Shown: in pieces, positions 10,565 through 24,534 of the stretch
How positions within the stretch are numbered: position 1 is the stretch's first letter
Layout of the letters: every line of letters begins with the position of its first letter
DNA from: Neurospora tetraspora
Lineage: Eukaryota; Ascomycota; Sordariomycetes; Sordariales; Sordariaceae
Length of the DNA stretch: 64,000 nt
Direction of reading: 5' to 3'
Assembly (NCBI RefSeq): GCF_033439725.1
Contig: NW_026944383.1
Coordinates: forward strand, 4,216,001-4,280,000
Program-made: the position numbers and the translations under genes
The notes under the pieces: model-generated
The model's database searches: none
Seen by the model: only the letters and a program-made list of their open reading frames with translations
What the model was told of the DNA's origin: nothing

Positions 10565-11109
10565 TGTTTCCTGCGGTGCCCTGACTGGCCTATAATGATA
10601 GCACCAGTACAAGGTTGCTACAGTGAACTATGCACTTGTAGCAGAGCGGAGCGGAAGCGGTAGGAAGTACGACAGCAATGCTGAAGGAAGCAGCGTAGTT
10701 GCAAGTACAATAAAAGGATGTTGTAAAAGAGGTCTTAGAGAGGACTCTGCTCTCAAGACAGAAGATTACAGTGGACTCTGCACTGTGAGAAAAGACTATA
10801 TTGTATTGCTTGACTTGTGCTTGCTTGCTTGCTTAAGGAGTGACGAACTGAAGGAGAGGAGAGGTCTCTATATACATGGACACTAAGCATCTAGAAGCTT
10901 CTGTTGAATCCTGTGATGACAAATCAGTCTGGAAGAAATGCTAGCTAAGTTATAAGACTCTAGAATACAGTGGCAAAACCTCTTGTATTCTAGTACATTC
11001 TGTGGGGACTGAGTCAACTGATTCCGTAGAAGGAATAGTTCAACTAGCCTTCTATACTACAAGGTAGTACAAGGCAGTTACAAGGCACAGTACTAGCCAC
11101 ACGTTAACA
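10565..11109 (-). repeat. 5' LTR of the copia element
   Basis: 545 bp, the upstream LTR in element sense, and therefore expected to hold the promoter. It differs from the other LTR only by A at 10978. AGTAG follows at 11110-11114. Confidence 0.93.
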
Positions 11110-11114
11110 AGTAG

Positions 11115-13730
11115 CTTTTAAAAGGGTTAGTTATAAATACCTATTAAAGAGAAATATAGTTAATTAAGTTAAATAAAGAAAAGGAGGCGATAATAAGCGA
11201 TAACTCCTAGGTCTCCTCCGATATTCTTTAAGTTTCCTCCGATATTCTTTAAGTTTCCTCCGATATTCTTTAGGTCTCCTCCGATATTCTCTAGGTTTGA
11301 GAAAAAATCGAATTCTATTTTATTTACTTTAAATTTTCAAGAGATTAAGGGGGATAAATAAAGAAATTAATAAAAGGAAAGGGGGTTTATACTTATAATA
11401 ATAGAAGTGAATATTTACGAGCGTAGTTACCCCACTACGACTTTATATCCTTCTAATTCTTTTTAATATATCTTCATATAGGGTCGTTTTAATCCAAATA
11501 ATCGAAGGCAAGCTGAATAGAAGTATTATAACCCTATTTAATACGTTTCTATTGAATAGTATTAACTATATATCCTAAGCACTTTTTATAATTATTATTA
11601 GAGAGCTTCCATTTAAAGGTTTATTTTATATAAATATAATAGAGGAAGTGGTTAACCTTAATATTAAGGAAGGCTAGCCTTATAGCACGTTATTCGACGG
11701 TAAAATCGTCCGTAAGGAAGTAACGAAGTGGCTATAGTTAATTACTATAATTTATTACCTACCCCCATATTATTAATAGAATTACCCTTACGATATTACT
11801 ATCGGCCTTTTTTGTAAGGAAGTAACTATAAAGAAGCTAATAGTTATATTTATTACGAGTAAAAAGGGTATAGAATAATTAATTAAATTAGTTCGTATTA
11901 TATATAATATCTATAAGAACGAAGTACCTTCGCTATTATAGTATATCGAATTAATTCAATAGGGAGGAGAACGCGTTAATTGGATGTATATAAGTAAATA
12001 AAAATGATAAAAATAATAAAAATGATAAAAATAAAAAATGTAAAAAAAATGATAAAAATAATAAAAAATGATATATTAGCAATCGATTAGATTACCCTAC
12101 GAAAAATCTCGCCATTTAATCGCGTAGCCTTAATAACTTTATTGAATAATTTAAAACTATTAATATTTTTATTTACTGTTATTTAAGTAGATAAATATTA
12201 TAAGATTTAATTAATTTGCAATTAAAGGACGAAATCCTTACCTACGCGACGTAGGTTTAAATGAGCGAACTAGAATACCCTATCTTATTTAAATACGTTA
12301 TACTTTTCAAATTAGCGACCCCCGAGATTATAGAATATAAATTTGGCGGCGTCTAGTCAGCTATCGCTACTATAAAGGGTACAGTAGATAGTAGCCGCTA
12401 GGAACCTTCGAACGACATCGTTAGTAATTAATTTTCTAAAGCTAGAAATTCGCTTAGTTTAATCTAATAAATCTATATTATAATTATAGGGTTTATTAGC
12501 GGTCGTTTTTATAATTACGCTAATTAATATACGTATTATTATATCGTTAATATAATTAGTATGGCGGTTATACTAAAAGATTATAATCCCTTTCGATAAA
12601 TAATATTAAGGGTTACGCGAAGTCTTATTACGTAGACCTTAGGGTTCTTTTCCTATAGTATATATCCTTTTTTTTTCCTATAACTAATAACGTAAATATA
12701 ACTTCTTACAATTAAATTACCAGTCGGTAAATTTATACTGATTAATTTAATAATATATATTATTAAAAAATAATTAGTAGAGATGGTATTCATTTGCCGT
12801 AAATTCAATTTTATCGTTCTCTAATTTAAAGAGCGTTTATTAATACTGCGGCAAATTTTTTAATAATACGTGTATAATTTAATTAAAAATAAGGATATAA
12901 TCGGCGGCGGGGTTAGAATTAGCAGCGGTAGTAATAGCGGGTTTATCTTCTTATACCTCTTCTACGGGCGGTGGATTTAAAATAGGGGTAACAATTATTA
13001 TAAAAAAATATTAATTATAATAATTTATATAAGGACTATTTATATAGTATTTACTACCTTCTAGTACATTTTCGAAAACGGTATTATTACTGGGCGCAAA
13101 TAAAGCCTCCTTATTTATTACTACAATTCAAGGAAATACGCCGGGTATAAATTAGTTAAATAGTAATTTATTGATATTAAGATCGCAAAGTTATTAGGGT
13201 TCGTTAATATTCTATTCGGGTTCGTAATCAAAAAAATTTTAAATTTCTTTTTAATTTATAGCAATAATAGGTTCTTATTTATTTATAATAACGATGGCGA
13301 ATTTTCAAGAAGGGTAATAGTAGTATTAACGTAATTAGTAGAGAGTAATTATATAAGGAGAAGTAAAAAAGTAAATAAGCGAAACGTCAGTAGGGAGAAA
13401 CATTAATATACAAATTATTTTTATCATTTTTCTAGGAAGTAACCGTACTAGCGGTAAGATTACTATACCCTTACTATTACAATATACCAAATTTTATATA
13501 ATACTGGTAACTTTCTTAAAATACTAGTAATTTCGTTATAGATAATGGGAATCGTATTATCTAAATACCCTTTATTTATTGCTAAAGTTGTATAAAAGTA
13601 TACGAAAGAATAGTAGTATAATTATATTATCATAAACAGCACGTATATTTAGTAGTACATTTAGTTTTGGCACGCGTAGTTAACAAACTCCATATTATAT
13701 AAATATTTACAATATTTTTTCTGGATGGGA
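11115..13730. repeat. AT-rich, RIP-like core, right half
   Basis: About 2.6 kb of very AT-rich sequence with no usable frame, continuing the left core interrupted by the copia insertion. It includes a run of AAAATGATAAAAAT-like units near 12000-12070. Composition returns to normal at about 13730. Confidence 0.75.
11214..11297 (+). repeat. 21-bp tandem repeat, four copies
   Basis: TCCTCCGATATTCTTTA recurs at 11214, 11235, 11256 and 11277 with only one or two differences. This is unusually well preserved for its RIP-like surroundings. Confidence 0.85.
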
Positions 13731-13778
13731 GGAGGTGATTGGGGGTGTGGTACGTATCGTTTTCCAAGTCGGATACGC
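13731..13778 (-). repeat. Right subterminal inverted repeat
   Basis: Partner of 3380-3427 in reverse orientation, 43 of 48 positions the same. Confidence 0.7.
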
Positions 13779-14162
13779 AAAGCCCTGTAACCCCCCTGTA
13801 CGTGGCTTTTTACTTGCATAAAGGCCTGTCAGCTTCCTAAAATGGGTTGATAATGTGCCAAGGCTTGTTGATCCAAAAAAAATAGAAAAAAGCTGCTTTT
13901 TTGCCGTTAATCGAGAATATCTCTACCATTTCTTGCTGCACATCTTCGCGGTTTGAATTACCGATAGTTTGAACCCGTGGCTATCGAATGCAGCCCTTTT
14001 TTTTCCATTTCTGAATACCTTCATTTTTCGACCTCAAGCTCAAAGTTCTAACCCCTGTAGCGCCAGGCAAGTTCTACCCCCTGTAACGCTAAAGCCTTGG
14101 CAACAGGTACAAGAGGCCCCTTGTAAAAGGCTGTATATTTTGCTTTGTACACGGATCAACAG
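13779..14162. other. Right subterminal region of the island with repeated CCCTGTA motifs
   Basis: Normal base composition. CCCCTGTA-like motifs recur (near 13792, 14052 and 14079), and the left end has a similar CCCTGTAACC near 3364. Repeated subterminal motifs often serve as transposase binding sites; that role here is inference. No gene seen. Confidence 0.35.
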
Positions 14163-14196
14163 AACGGATACTATGGTCGAAAATTGGAACGCGCCC
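14163..14196 (-). repeat. Right terminal inverted repeat of the island
   Basis: Reverse complement of 3225-3258 with one difference; followed by CAT at 14197-14199. Confidence 0.7.
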
Positions 14197-16715
14197 CATC
14201 AGGGCCAATAGTTTGTGGGTTGGAGTTATGAACTTCAACACCGAGCTTCCACTTGTGCTAAACCAATTTCCTCTTCCCGCCGACTATCACTAGTCCAACC
14301 TCGTCTATTGACATTTGTCTCAATCTCTTTAACCGGTTTTTGCGCCATTTTTTTCCCGGCCCATAAAAACTTCAGAGTACCCAGCTCCTAAGCAGCTAGT
14401 GGCTCTGTCAGAGGACTTATAGCGTCCTGCTAAGATACTCAGAAAGTAGCCTGAAGTAGCCAAAGGGTTGTATTTTGGTGTTTGCGAAACGTCATTGGCT
14501 ACAGACCCCTGTCGGGAAAAGAATGGCGCAAAAACCGGTTAAAGAGATGTGGCAGCGGCAATCGACGAGATCACCGCCCGCCACAAGTAATCTCCGTGAC
14601 AGAATGGGCACCGTGACATGTATTACCTCGTCTATTATTTCCAGTTTCTGCAAATCCAATAGTGGGTTCCTCACTAGTCAACGGTCGGTTTTGTAGACCT
14701 GACGTGTATGACCCTGCGCTTGAATTGTTGCGCGCCTGAGACGGCAGACATTCGAAAACCCCGACAACTCGCACCCCGCTATTCAGCGACTCCATCTTTC
14801 ATTTCCCAAACTCGCTCACCGGTAGATGTGTCTGTCATCATCACGAGAGAGTATCGCTATCTCAGGCTGCCCTACTCTAGCTAACCTCCGGATCTTCTCC
14901 CAGGACGGCGAAGACATTTGTTTTAGGCGTTGCACGGTGATGGACATCATGGTTGTTTCGCCGTCTCGGTCCCGTCCCGTCCCATCCCACTGCACTGGGA
15001 GCAAGTGGTGGATGGGATGAGGGAGCATTTGTTGCGCAAGATGGAGATCGATCGTCTCCAACACACACGAGGCACGGCGGTATTCGTCGGGGGGTCGCTG
15101 TACAGATCAATCTTTAAAAGTTTGTTAGCGCGAGACCTGCAACGCCTTCAGAGGACATGGGATTCCGGTGCTCCTATTGGTCCAGAGCAAAGGTAAGAAC
15201 GACAATTGCACACATCGCACGAAAACTTGACTCCAATTACAACGGGCAATAACGAACCAGATGCTATTCAACCAAATGCTACCTACTGTCGCCATCCTGA
15301 AAGTCACGGTGGTGAAAGAGCTCTCTGCAAGTACCACGCTAACGAAACGCGCATGGAAGTTCACAGTCACCCAAATCCCAAGTGGATATTCCCGGTCAGG
15401 AGTGCGGAAGATCCCATTGGCTGCCAGAGCCTTGGGGACCACCAACATGCTTGGGTTTCGTCCTTGGCGAACTGCACGCAAGCAACAGGCGAAAGCGAGC
15501 GAGCGCTGGGAATAACGACAAGAAGAGTTAGAGACGTCCGCGGTGCCCGGCGTGGATTACAGAGCATCGCCTGTATCTCCAGCCCCGAGGGAGTGGGACA
15601 CCAGGGACACCAGGGGGCGCTTTCAGCGGACATCTCTCTTTCTTTTCTTCGTCTACCATTTCCAAAATGCAATATCTCGACATAGCCGTGGCGTTCTTCT
15701 TCTTGCCGAAAACCTGGACCGCTCGCGTTGCCATTTTGTCACGACGATGCGTACGTTCGGGACTTGACAATTTCCAGAGTCGTTCCGGTAGTTCAGACTG
15801 TTGTACCCGCCCCGCTCCGCTCCGCAACTCGCTCGCATCGAGACACACAATCACCCAGGCAAGTGCCTGATTGTGGCCTGTGGGCGTTGATGGGCGGAAG
15901 GATACCGCTCCCCAACCCAAACCGACCTGGCCTCGAGAGATCTCGGTCGGTCTAAGCAAGGTCAGGGGGCAGACAGGTGCGGGCTGGAGTCCTGGGCCTG
16001 GACAAGTCGGGACAAGCCGTTGCGCAAGATAAAAACAACACCATACCCCTGGCTTGACCCAGCAGTTGATGAACGGTCAAATCCCGGGGTTAACGCTCAC
16101 ATGAGACACACTCGTTCTTTCTAGCCTCTTGTTTTGGTCGTGTTCTTCTTCCTGTCTTGTCCCAGTTGGCTGGTAAATATCAAAGTTCCGACGAACGTGG
16201 ATAACGCTCTTCTCCTTTAACTGATTTTATCTCATTTTAGATCTCTCCACTCTTGGGTTCAACATTTCTCACTCAACCCACGACCATCGAACGACCATCG
16301 AGACCAATACCCTGACCACCACCACCTACTCCGCTTCCATGAACTCTGGATAGTAACACAACCACAAACACTGCGAACTTCGAGGCCCTTGAACAACAGC
16401 CATTGCTTAACAGCTTATTTTTCGATTCTCAGCTTGACGACAGTCCGACGAATAGCAAAGAGACGCAGATATCGACAAGAGCGGAAATATCTTCCTTCGA
16501 GGCTCTAAACCGGCGGCGTTTATACTTCTTGGAGATGTTTATCATGGTGGTTCTACTGCCTCGATTCCAATAAAAAACCATTAACGGATCTTCTCGTTCT
16601 TGTCGACAGCGAGACTCTGTGCACTGGGCCTTGGCCCTTTCGCTAGGAGGTAGTCCGCATCGGCACCCTTTCTACCTTCATATGCTTCAACGACCCCCCT
16701 CAAAGCCGCTGAGCG
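14197..16715. other. Intergenic region between the island and the Pth11-like gene
   Basis: 2.5 kb with many short overlapping frames but no recognisable domain or consistent splice pattern. It contains one strong inverted repeat, annotated separately. The last few hundred bases probably form the promoter and leader of the downstream gene. Confidence 0.45.
14323..14548. repeat. MITE-like 226-bp unit with 36-bp inverted repeats
   Basis: Arms 14323-14358 and 14513-14548 are inverted copies with one mismatch (core CTTTAACCGGTTTTTGCGCC). No clear target duplication flanks the arms. No coding frame fits inside. It may be a miniature inverted-repeat element or a structured regulatory site. Confidence 0.5.
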
Positions 16716-18133
16716 ATGCCAGTTTACGTTTCTCTGTCTTCCAACCCTCGGGGAGCGTTGATTCTGGCTATATTTTGGAGTATTCTAGCCGTCTGCACCA
16801 CCTTCGTAGGCCTTCGCTTGTACTGCAAGATCATTCGTGGCCGCCGCCTTTGGTGGGATGATCACTTGTTGATAGCAGCTTGGGTATGCCACTCATCCAT
16901 ATTTCCTTCAACTTCATATTCCTTGCCTTAGTTCCCCTTGGTATTTATTATCCAACCGGTCATTCTTGGTATTTGGAAAGACTTTTCCCCACACGAATAG
17001 AGCTGACACAGTTTCATCACACAGGCCCTATTCTTCACAAACGCCGCCATTGTCACTACCAGCGTCCGCATGGGATACGGGCTACACAACAATGATGTAC
17101 CCGTGGGAAACCGGATGTTACTGTATATTCTCGGCAATATCACTGGCACCACATCGGTCCTCTACGTGCTGTTCAGCAAAATATCCTTTGCCGTGACGCT
17201 TCTTCGACTCACGGATGGCTGGTTGAAGCGACTCATCTGGTTTATCATCATTACTTTGACGCTATGCCAGCTCAGCAGCTCCATTACGTTCTGGCTTCTG
17301 TGCAACCCCCCGGAGGCGACATATGACCCTGATATCAAGGTCAAAAAATGCTGGGGCCCCACCGGTCTCCTCGCCTACTCGATTGCTCTCGGAAGTGAGT
17401 ATCTGACCCAAAACGCTATTCCACCAAAAGCTTTACTGACTACTCCTCTCTAGTTTACTCAGCCTTGTGTGACATCGTGCTTGCGCTTCTACCGTGGCGA
17501 ATCCTTTTGCGATTCCACATGTACCGAGGCGAAAAGGTCGGCGTGGCTGTAGCCATGAGCATGGGGGTCTTGTATGTGAAAAGCCCCAACCTCCGGGACT
17601 ATAGAAATTTTGCCGGAACTCTGCTGATTGGATGATGAACCTCATAGTGCCGGAATCGCGGGCTTTATCAAGGTGTCGACAGTCGGCAAAATGGAGAGTG
17701 ACGACTTCAGCTGTCAGTTCTCCTATTCCCACACACGACCCCCGATTCTTGGTGTGCAATCCTGCTAACCCTTTGAATAGACGAGGGATTCATTCTGGTA
17801 ATTTGTGCCCTCGTCGAGGGGGCTTGCGCCGTGATGGCTGCCTCAATACCCGCTCTGAGGGCTCTGTTCATTCATGTCTTCGAAACTCCAGAGCAGCCGA
17901 GCATCGATGTAGTCGTCGATAGTAACAGATCAGCAGGGGCATCAGCACGCCGAGCCCGATCCGACTGGGACGAAAGAAAGTACGAGAACAGAAGCGACGA
18001 CGGAATCCTGGCGATACCACCGGCAAGCAGCAGCAGTATGGACCGGTCGGTCGAAACAGATATCGAACGAGATTCCCCAAGACCGCTAAGCAACTGGTTC
18101 GAAATGCAACACTGGAAGTCAGCAAAGGGTTGA
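16716..18133 (+). CDS. Pth11-like rhodopsin-fold integral membrane protein
   Basis: Five exons: 16716-16883, 17025-17394, 17454-17571, 17648-17712 and 17781-18133, all with GT-AG introns and consistent phases, giving 357 residues. The product shows the fungal rhodopsin-domain pattern: a short N-terminus, a first membrane helix, the basic WWDD loop (RRLWWDDHLLIAAW, residues 43-56), several further helices, a CWGPTG-like motif before a later helix, and LPWRILL at the start of exon 3. The C-terminal 90 residues are hydrophilic and charged, probably cytoplasmic. The family includes Pth11-related receptors and many plasma-membrane proteins of unknown ligand. I see no CFEM domain. Receptor function is inference; membership of the domain family is well supported. 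Confidence 0.85.
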
Positions 18134-21100
18134 AGGTATACGACAAGTTATGGAAAGAAGAAGGAACGACATACAACGACGATCGATGTCCGACGCGGAA
18201 GCTATCAATATTCCCTCGAAGGGTCAAATCGACGATAAAATCTTCCCAGCTGGAGAGTGAGGGGATGGCGCGAGCAGGCGTTGCTGCGAAAACAGCTCCA
18301 TTCGAACCTGGACGAGACGCACCACGACCTTACGGCATATCCAGGGACCAATCGTCGACGATTAAAACCTCGAAGATCGTTGACTAGGTACTGCGAAGAT
18401 GGGCCTCTGATGCAGAGCGAGATATAGCTTCAGCAATAAGCTACACACCGTGGTATATCCGGAAGAGACGGTCCTGCGTTTGCAGGCTTTGTGATGATGC
18501 TGTACGGATACGGTACCACCCGGAGACCCTCTACAGAGAGTCGAATTTGTACCGTTTCTTGGCAACGCTCCAGCAACTCGAGTGACACTCAAACCCACCT
18601 GGAGTTCTCTCAGATGATATAGAGGCAGACTCGAGGAAGCCGCGGTCGGCAGAAACACTTGGTAATCATGCCTCGATTTCAGCCGGACGTTTAGGGGATT
18701 CGTCGGGAGACGAGGTCTAGGGAACAACTAAAAAGAGCTTGATATCTGGGCCTCGTCGCAGAAGCACAACGGACATACCTGAACCCCATGGAAAGGGCCA
18801 GGTTTTTGATTGATGCAGCTCTGCGAAGTCTCAACGCGTATTTGGCCGGTCTCGAAGCGACTCGCCCAATTTGCATAGCCTACGGTAAGGTCATTTCAAG
18901 ACCTGCCGAGCATGTAGATGGAGGATACGAAAATGTTGGCAGAACGAACAAGACGAAGTTGATCTGATGGCTCAGATGATTGGAGAGGAAGTTTGCCAGC
19001 CGAAGGAAATTTAGGCCAACCCAGCGAGATGAGTCTTGAAAGTTGACTCAAGCAGACATTGGCACTTGACGTTGACTGCTCACGACCCGAGAAGGGAAGA
19101 TATGACGAAAGAATGCAGATGGGCCGTCAGGTCAGGATGTTTTTTTTTATTGAGAAAGGTTGGCAACCTGGTTCAACCTGGAACAGCTGGACAACGACAT
19201 CGACCACTGATATCAACGAACGGCACCGCGGGGTGCAGGGACAGGACAAGGGCCTGCCAAGCAGAGTGGGGGGGAAGGGGTTGGGTTGGGTGCCCTGATC
19301 GCATCAGATGCTAGCAGGTTCCATCCTTGAAAGTATGTAGCTGTTTGTGAATGGGAATGAGATGAACCATGATACCCTTCTACTGTAGTCAACAATGAAG
19401 AACATGTGTATCGTGGACTTGATATTCACAAACACATGAATACGGTAGTTTCAAAGTTTCTTTCGGGTGGTCTCGAAGATGGGGATATATGTTCTCGAAA
19501 CTCGGGCTAGAGGTATAAAAATAGTAGCTTCCAGACGGCATGTCCAGGTAGGTCTGCCGTTTTTTGTTTTCTATGTGCATAGCGACGGCAGGGTTCCCAT
19601 CCGTCATCCACAAAGAGGAAAACCTGTGAAGAAAGAGTAGATACGGGATAGAAAACAAAGCCAACCTGTAAACACTCTACGCATCAACACATTCAAGTTC
19701 CGTCCCGTCCTCTTGGACGACTCAACCCCCAAGGGTTGGGTGTGGTTGTGGTTGGTCTGATGCTAGCGGGCGTCGTCGACAATGATGTCGCAACGAAGAA
19801 AAAAGATCGGGCTGGTGTGAAACAGATGACGGGCAGCTGTGACAACCTGGAACACCCCGTGCCAGCTGCAAGACTTAACCACCCAGCGGTAAGTCGTCGC
19901 TAACCCCGCCCCGAGGGCCACCTGCCAGTCAGGTCGGGTGAGACCGTGAGTGACGATTGAGGATTGGACGATGGCTTCACACGCTGGGTCGTTCTTTCTG
20001 TTGCGACGACATGAAGAGATGGGTTGGTTGATATGGGGACTCGGACTGATTGCGCACAGCCCCTGGCGAAGAACCCCTCGGACCCCTCTCACAGAGATCA
20101 AGAGATATCCGGGAAGTCACGTTGGACTCACGACGGACTTGGATCCCTGCCAACCTTGTTGGGTACATGGCTTATTTTTCCTTTCTCTCTTCCACCCGTC
20201 GCAATCCTCAATGTCGGAGGCGCAATCTGACTTTTTCTCTGTGTGCTTCCGTCTTCAAGTTCCCCCGAGTGCGTCAACTTCGTCTTTGCGTGCTGCTTCT
20301 GTTTTGCTCAAGCACGTTGGACATTAGAGGACACTGCATCACATACCCTATCTTGTACCAGCCTTTACACTACTTACAGGCAACTTTTCGTGAGCGATCT
20401 CTTTGCGACTTATACCCAACCTTCTAACCCGTGATACCCCGCCGACCAGGTACCAGTAGTTCCTGCTAGGAACTGTTCAGCCCCTCCTGGCGCATTGTAG
20501 TGTACAATACCGTATTTATACCAAGAGTACGTACCGCAACGGTTTGAGCAGTTGGATGCGGACACCCGATGTCGAAACCAAACGAACTCTTTCTTGCGAC
20601 TACCAACCACCCTGCTATAGCAGGTACCTACATATCCCAGCCTGCGGACAGGGCAGCGAAAAAGGTGATCGCAACGTGCAAGGCAAGGCACATTTCCCGT
20701 CCTACGGCGGCACTGCATATCAGTTTGCAGCGGCTATTACTAGATGACGTCCTTGTCACGTTGCGCGCGAAATCAAGCTCTCTTTTTTCTTTCAACTTCT
20801 TTCTTCCACTTCTGATCGTGAGTAATTCGACAGACACGGGGAATCTTGAGATCCCTCTGGCCAACCATCCGACACCTAACCTTTCGACCAAAGCATAACG
20901 ATTACCTCTACCTCTTTTTTCTTATCACGAGCCAAGAACCCTTGCCCCATCTTTAGGCCCCTAGAACCCCAGCCCGACTGGTGTTTTGAACAACGACAAC
21001 AACCCACTGTATCCATACCGGCATTGTCATTTGTTTGGTTCGACTCTCGCCTACATACTGCGAGTACCAGCGATTCCGTTACACTTCTAGAATAACAAGA

Positions 21101-21611
21101 AGACCACAAGCATCTCTCTCCAGGTTAGTCATAAGCTATCGTTGTTGCATGACACACTCGATTGCCGCAGCAATTGAGTTTTGATATGCGCACGGCACAC
21201 AACGAGCTCAGGCGACAGTCACGGCCTCGATTTTCTTCCGTTGCCCCATCGACTTATTGCACCCTTCTATCCCATGTTACTGGGCGCCGAATCAGTCGCG
21301 TTTCGTCACCTGAACCTGTTTTGATGACCCAATGCCCCAAGGCATCAGGAGCTAACAAGGGGCTCGTCAGACCAGGGCAGTGAGATTTTGAGACTTCTTG
21401 CACTCCACTACTAGCCGCCGTCGCATCGCATTTTGGGCCTTCCCCACAGCCATCAACCTCTCCTGTCTTCCCCTCGCTATCAACGGCGGCAACCTTTGCA
21501 AGTTCGCGCACTCCAGCTGCTGTATTTCCTCACCACCACCAACCGATCGCGATTTCGTCTTCCTACCGCGCTCCGGCCCGTGTACGATAGCCTGCCTCCT
21601 GCATACCAACA
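18134..21611. other. Long intergenic region upstream of the SR-protein kinase gene
   Basis: 3.5 kb with no supported gene on either strand. Frames are short and no domain is recognised. The right part, from about 20750, is pyrimidine-rich and is probably the promoter and 5' leader of the kinase gene, possibly with a leader intron. Confidence 0.45.

Positions 21612-24534
<2,923 letters not shown>

Larger units (their letters stand above)
5453..11109 (-). mobile_element. Full-length Ty1/copia LTR retrotransposon, recently inserted
   Basis: A 5,657-bp element, coding on the minus strand. It has two 545-bp LTRs bounded by TG and CA and flanked by a perfect 5-bp target duplication, AGTAG, at 5448-5452 and 11110-11114. 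It contains a primer-binding site, one gag-pol frame and a polypurine tract in the correct order. On the plus strand the LTRs differ at one place, G at 5866 and A at 10978, so insertion is very recent. The element has normal base composition and no RIP damage, in contrast to the AT-rich DNA on both sides. It therefore entered after the surrounding element was mutated. It belongs to Ty1/copia because the integrase region precedes reverse transcriptase. The integrase core is incomplete. Confidence 0.93.
3225..14196. mobile_element. RIP-degraded DNA transposon-like unit with terminal inverted repeats, carrying a nested copia element
   Basis: The unit starts GGGCGCGTTCC and ends with the reverse complement GGAACGCGCCC. 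The outer 34 bp of both ends match except for one G/A difference. CAT lies immediately outside both ends (3222-3224 and 14197-14199), a possible 3-bp target duplication. A second inverted pair lies further in (3380-3427 and 13731-13778). Between them the DNA is extremely AT-rich with no long frame, apart from the intact copia insertion at 5453-11109. Without the copia element the unit is about 5.3 kb, a usual size for a DNA transposon. The superfamily cannot be named because no transposase frame survives. A 3-bp duplication occurs in several DNA-transposon groups and is also short enough to be chance. Confidence 0.6.

Noticed and set aside
11214-11297. Regular repeats considered as a CRISPR array
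   Set aside because: The 21-bp units are directly adjacent without spacers, and this is a fungal genome.
15206-15685. 159-codon plus-strand frame in the region after the island
   Set aside because: Starts without ATG, has overlapping frames on the other strand and no domain; composition is like non-coding DNA here.
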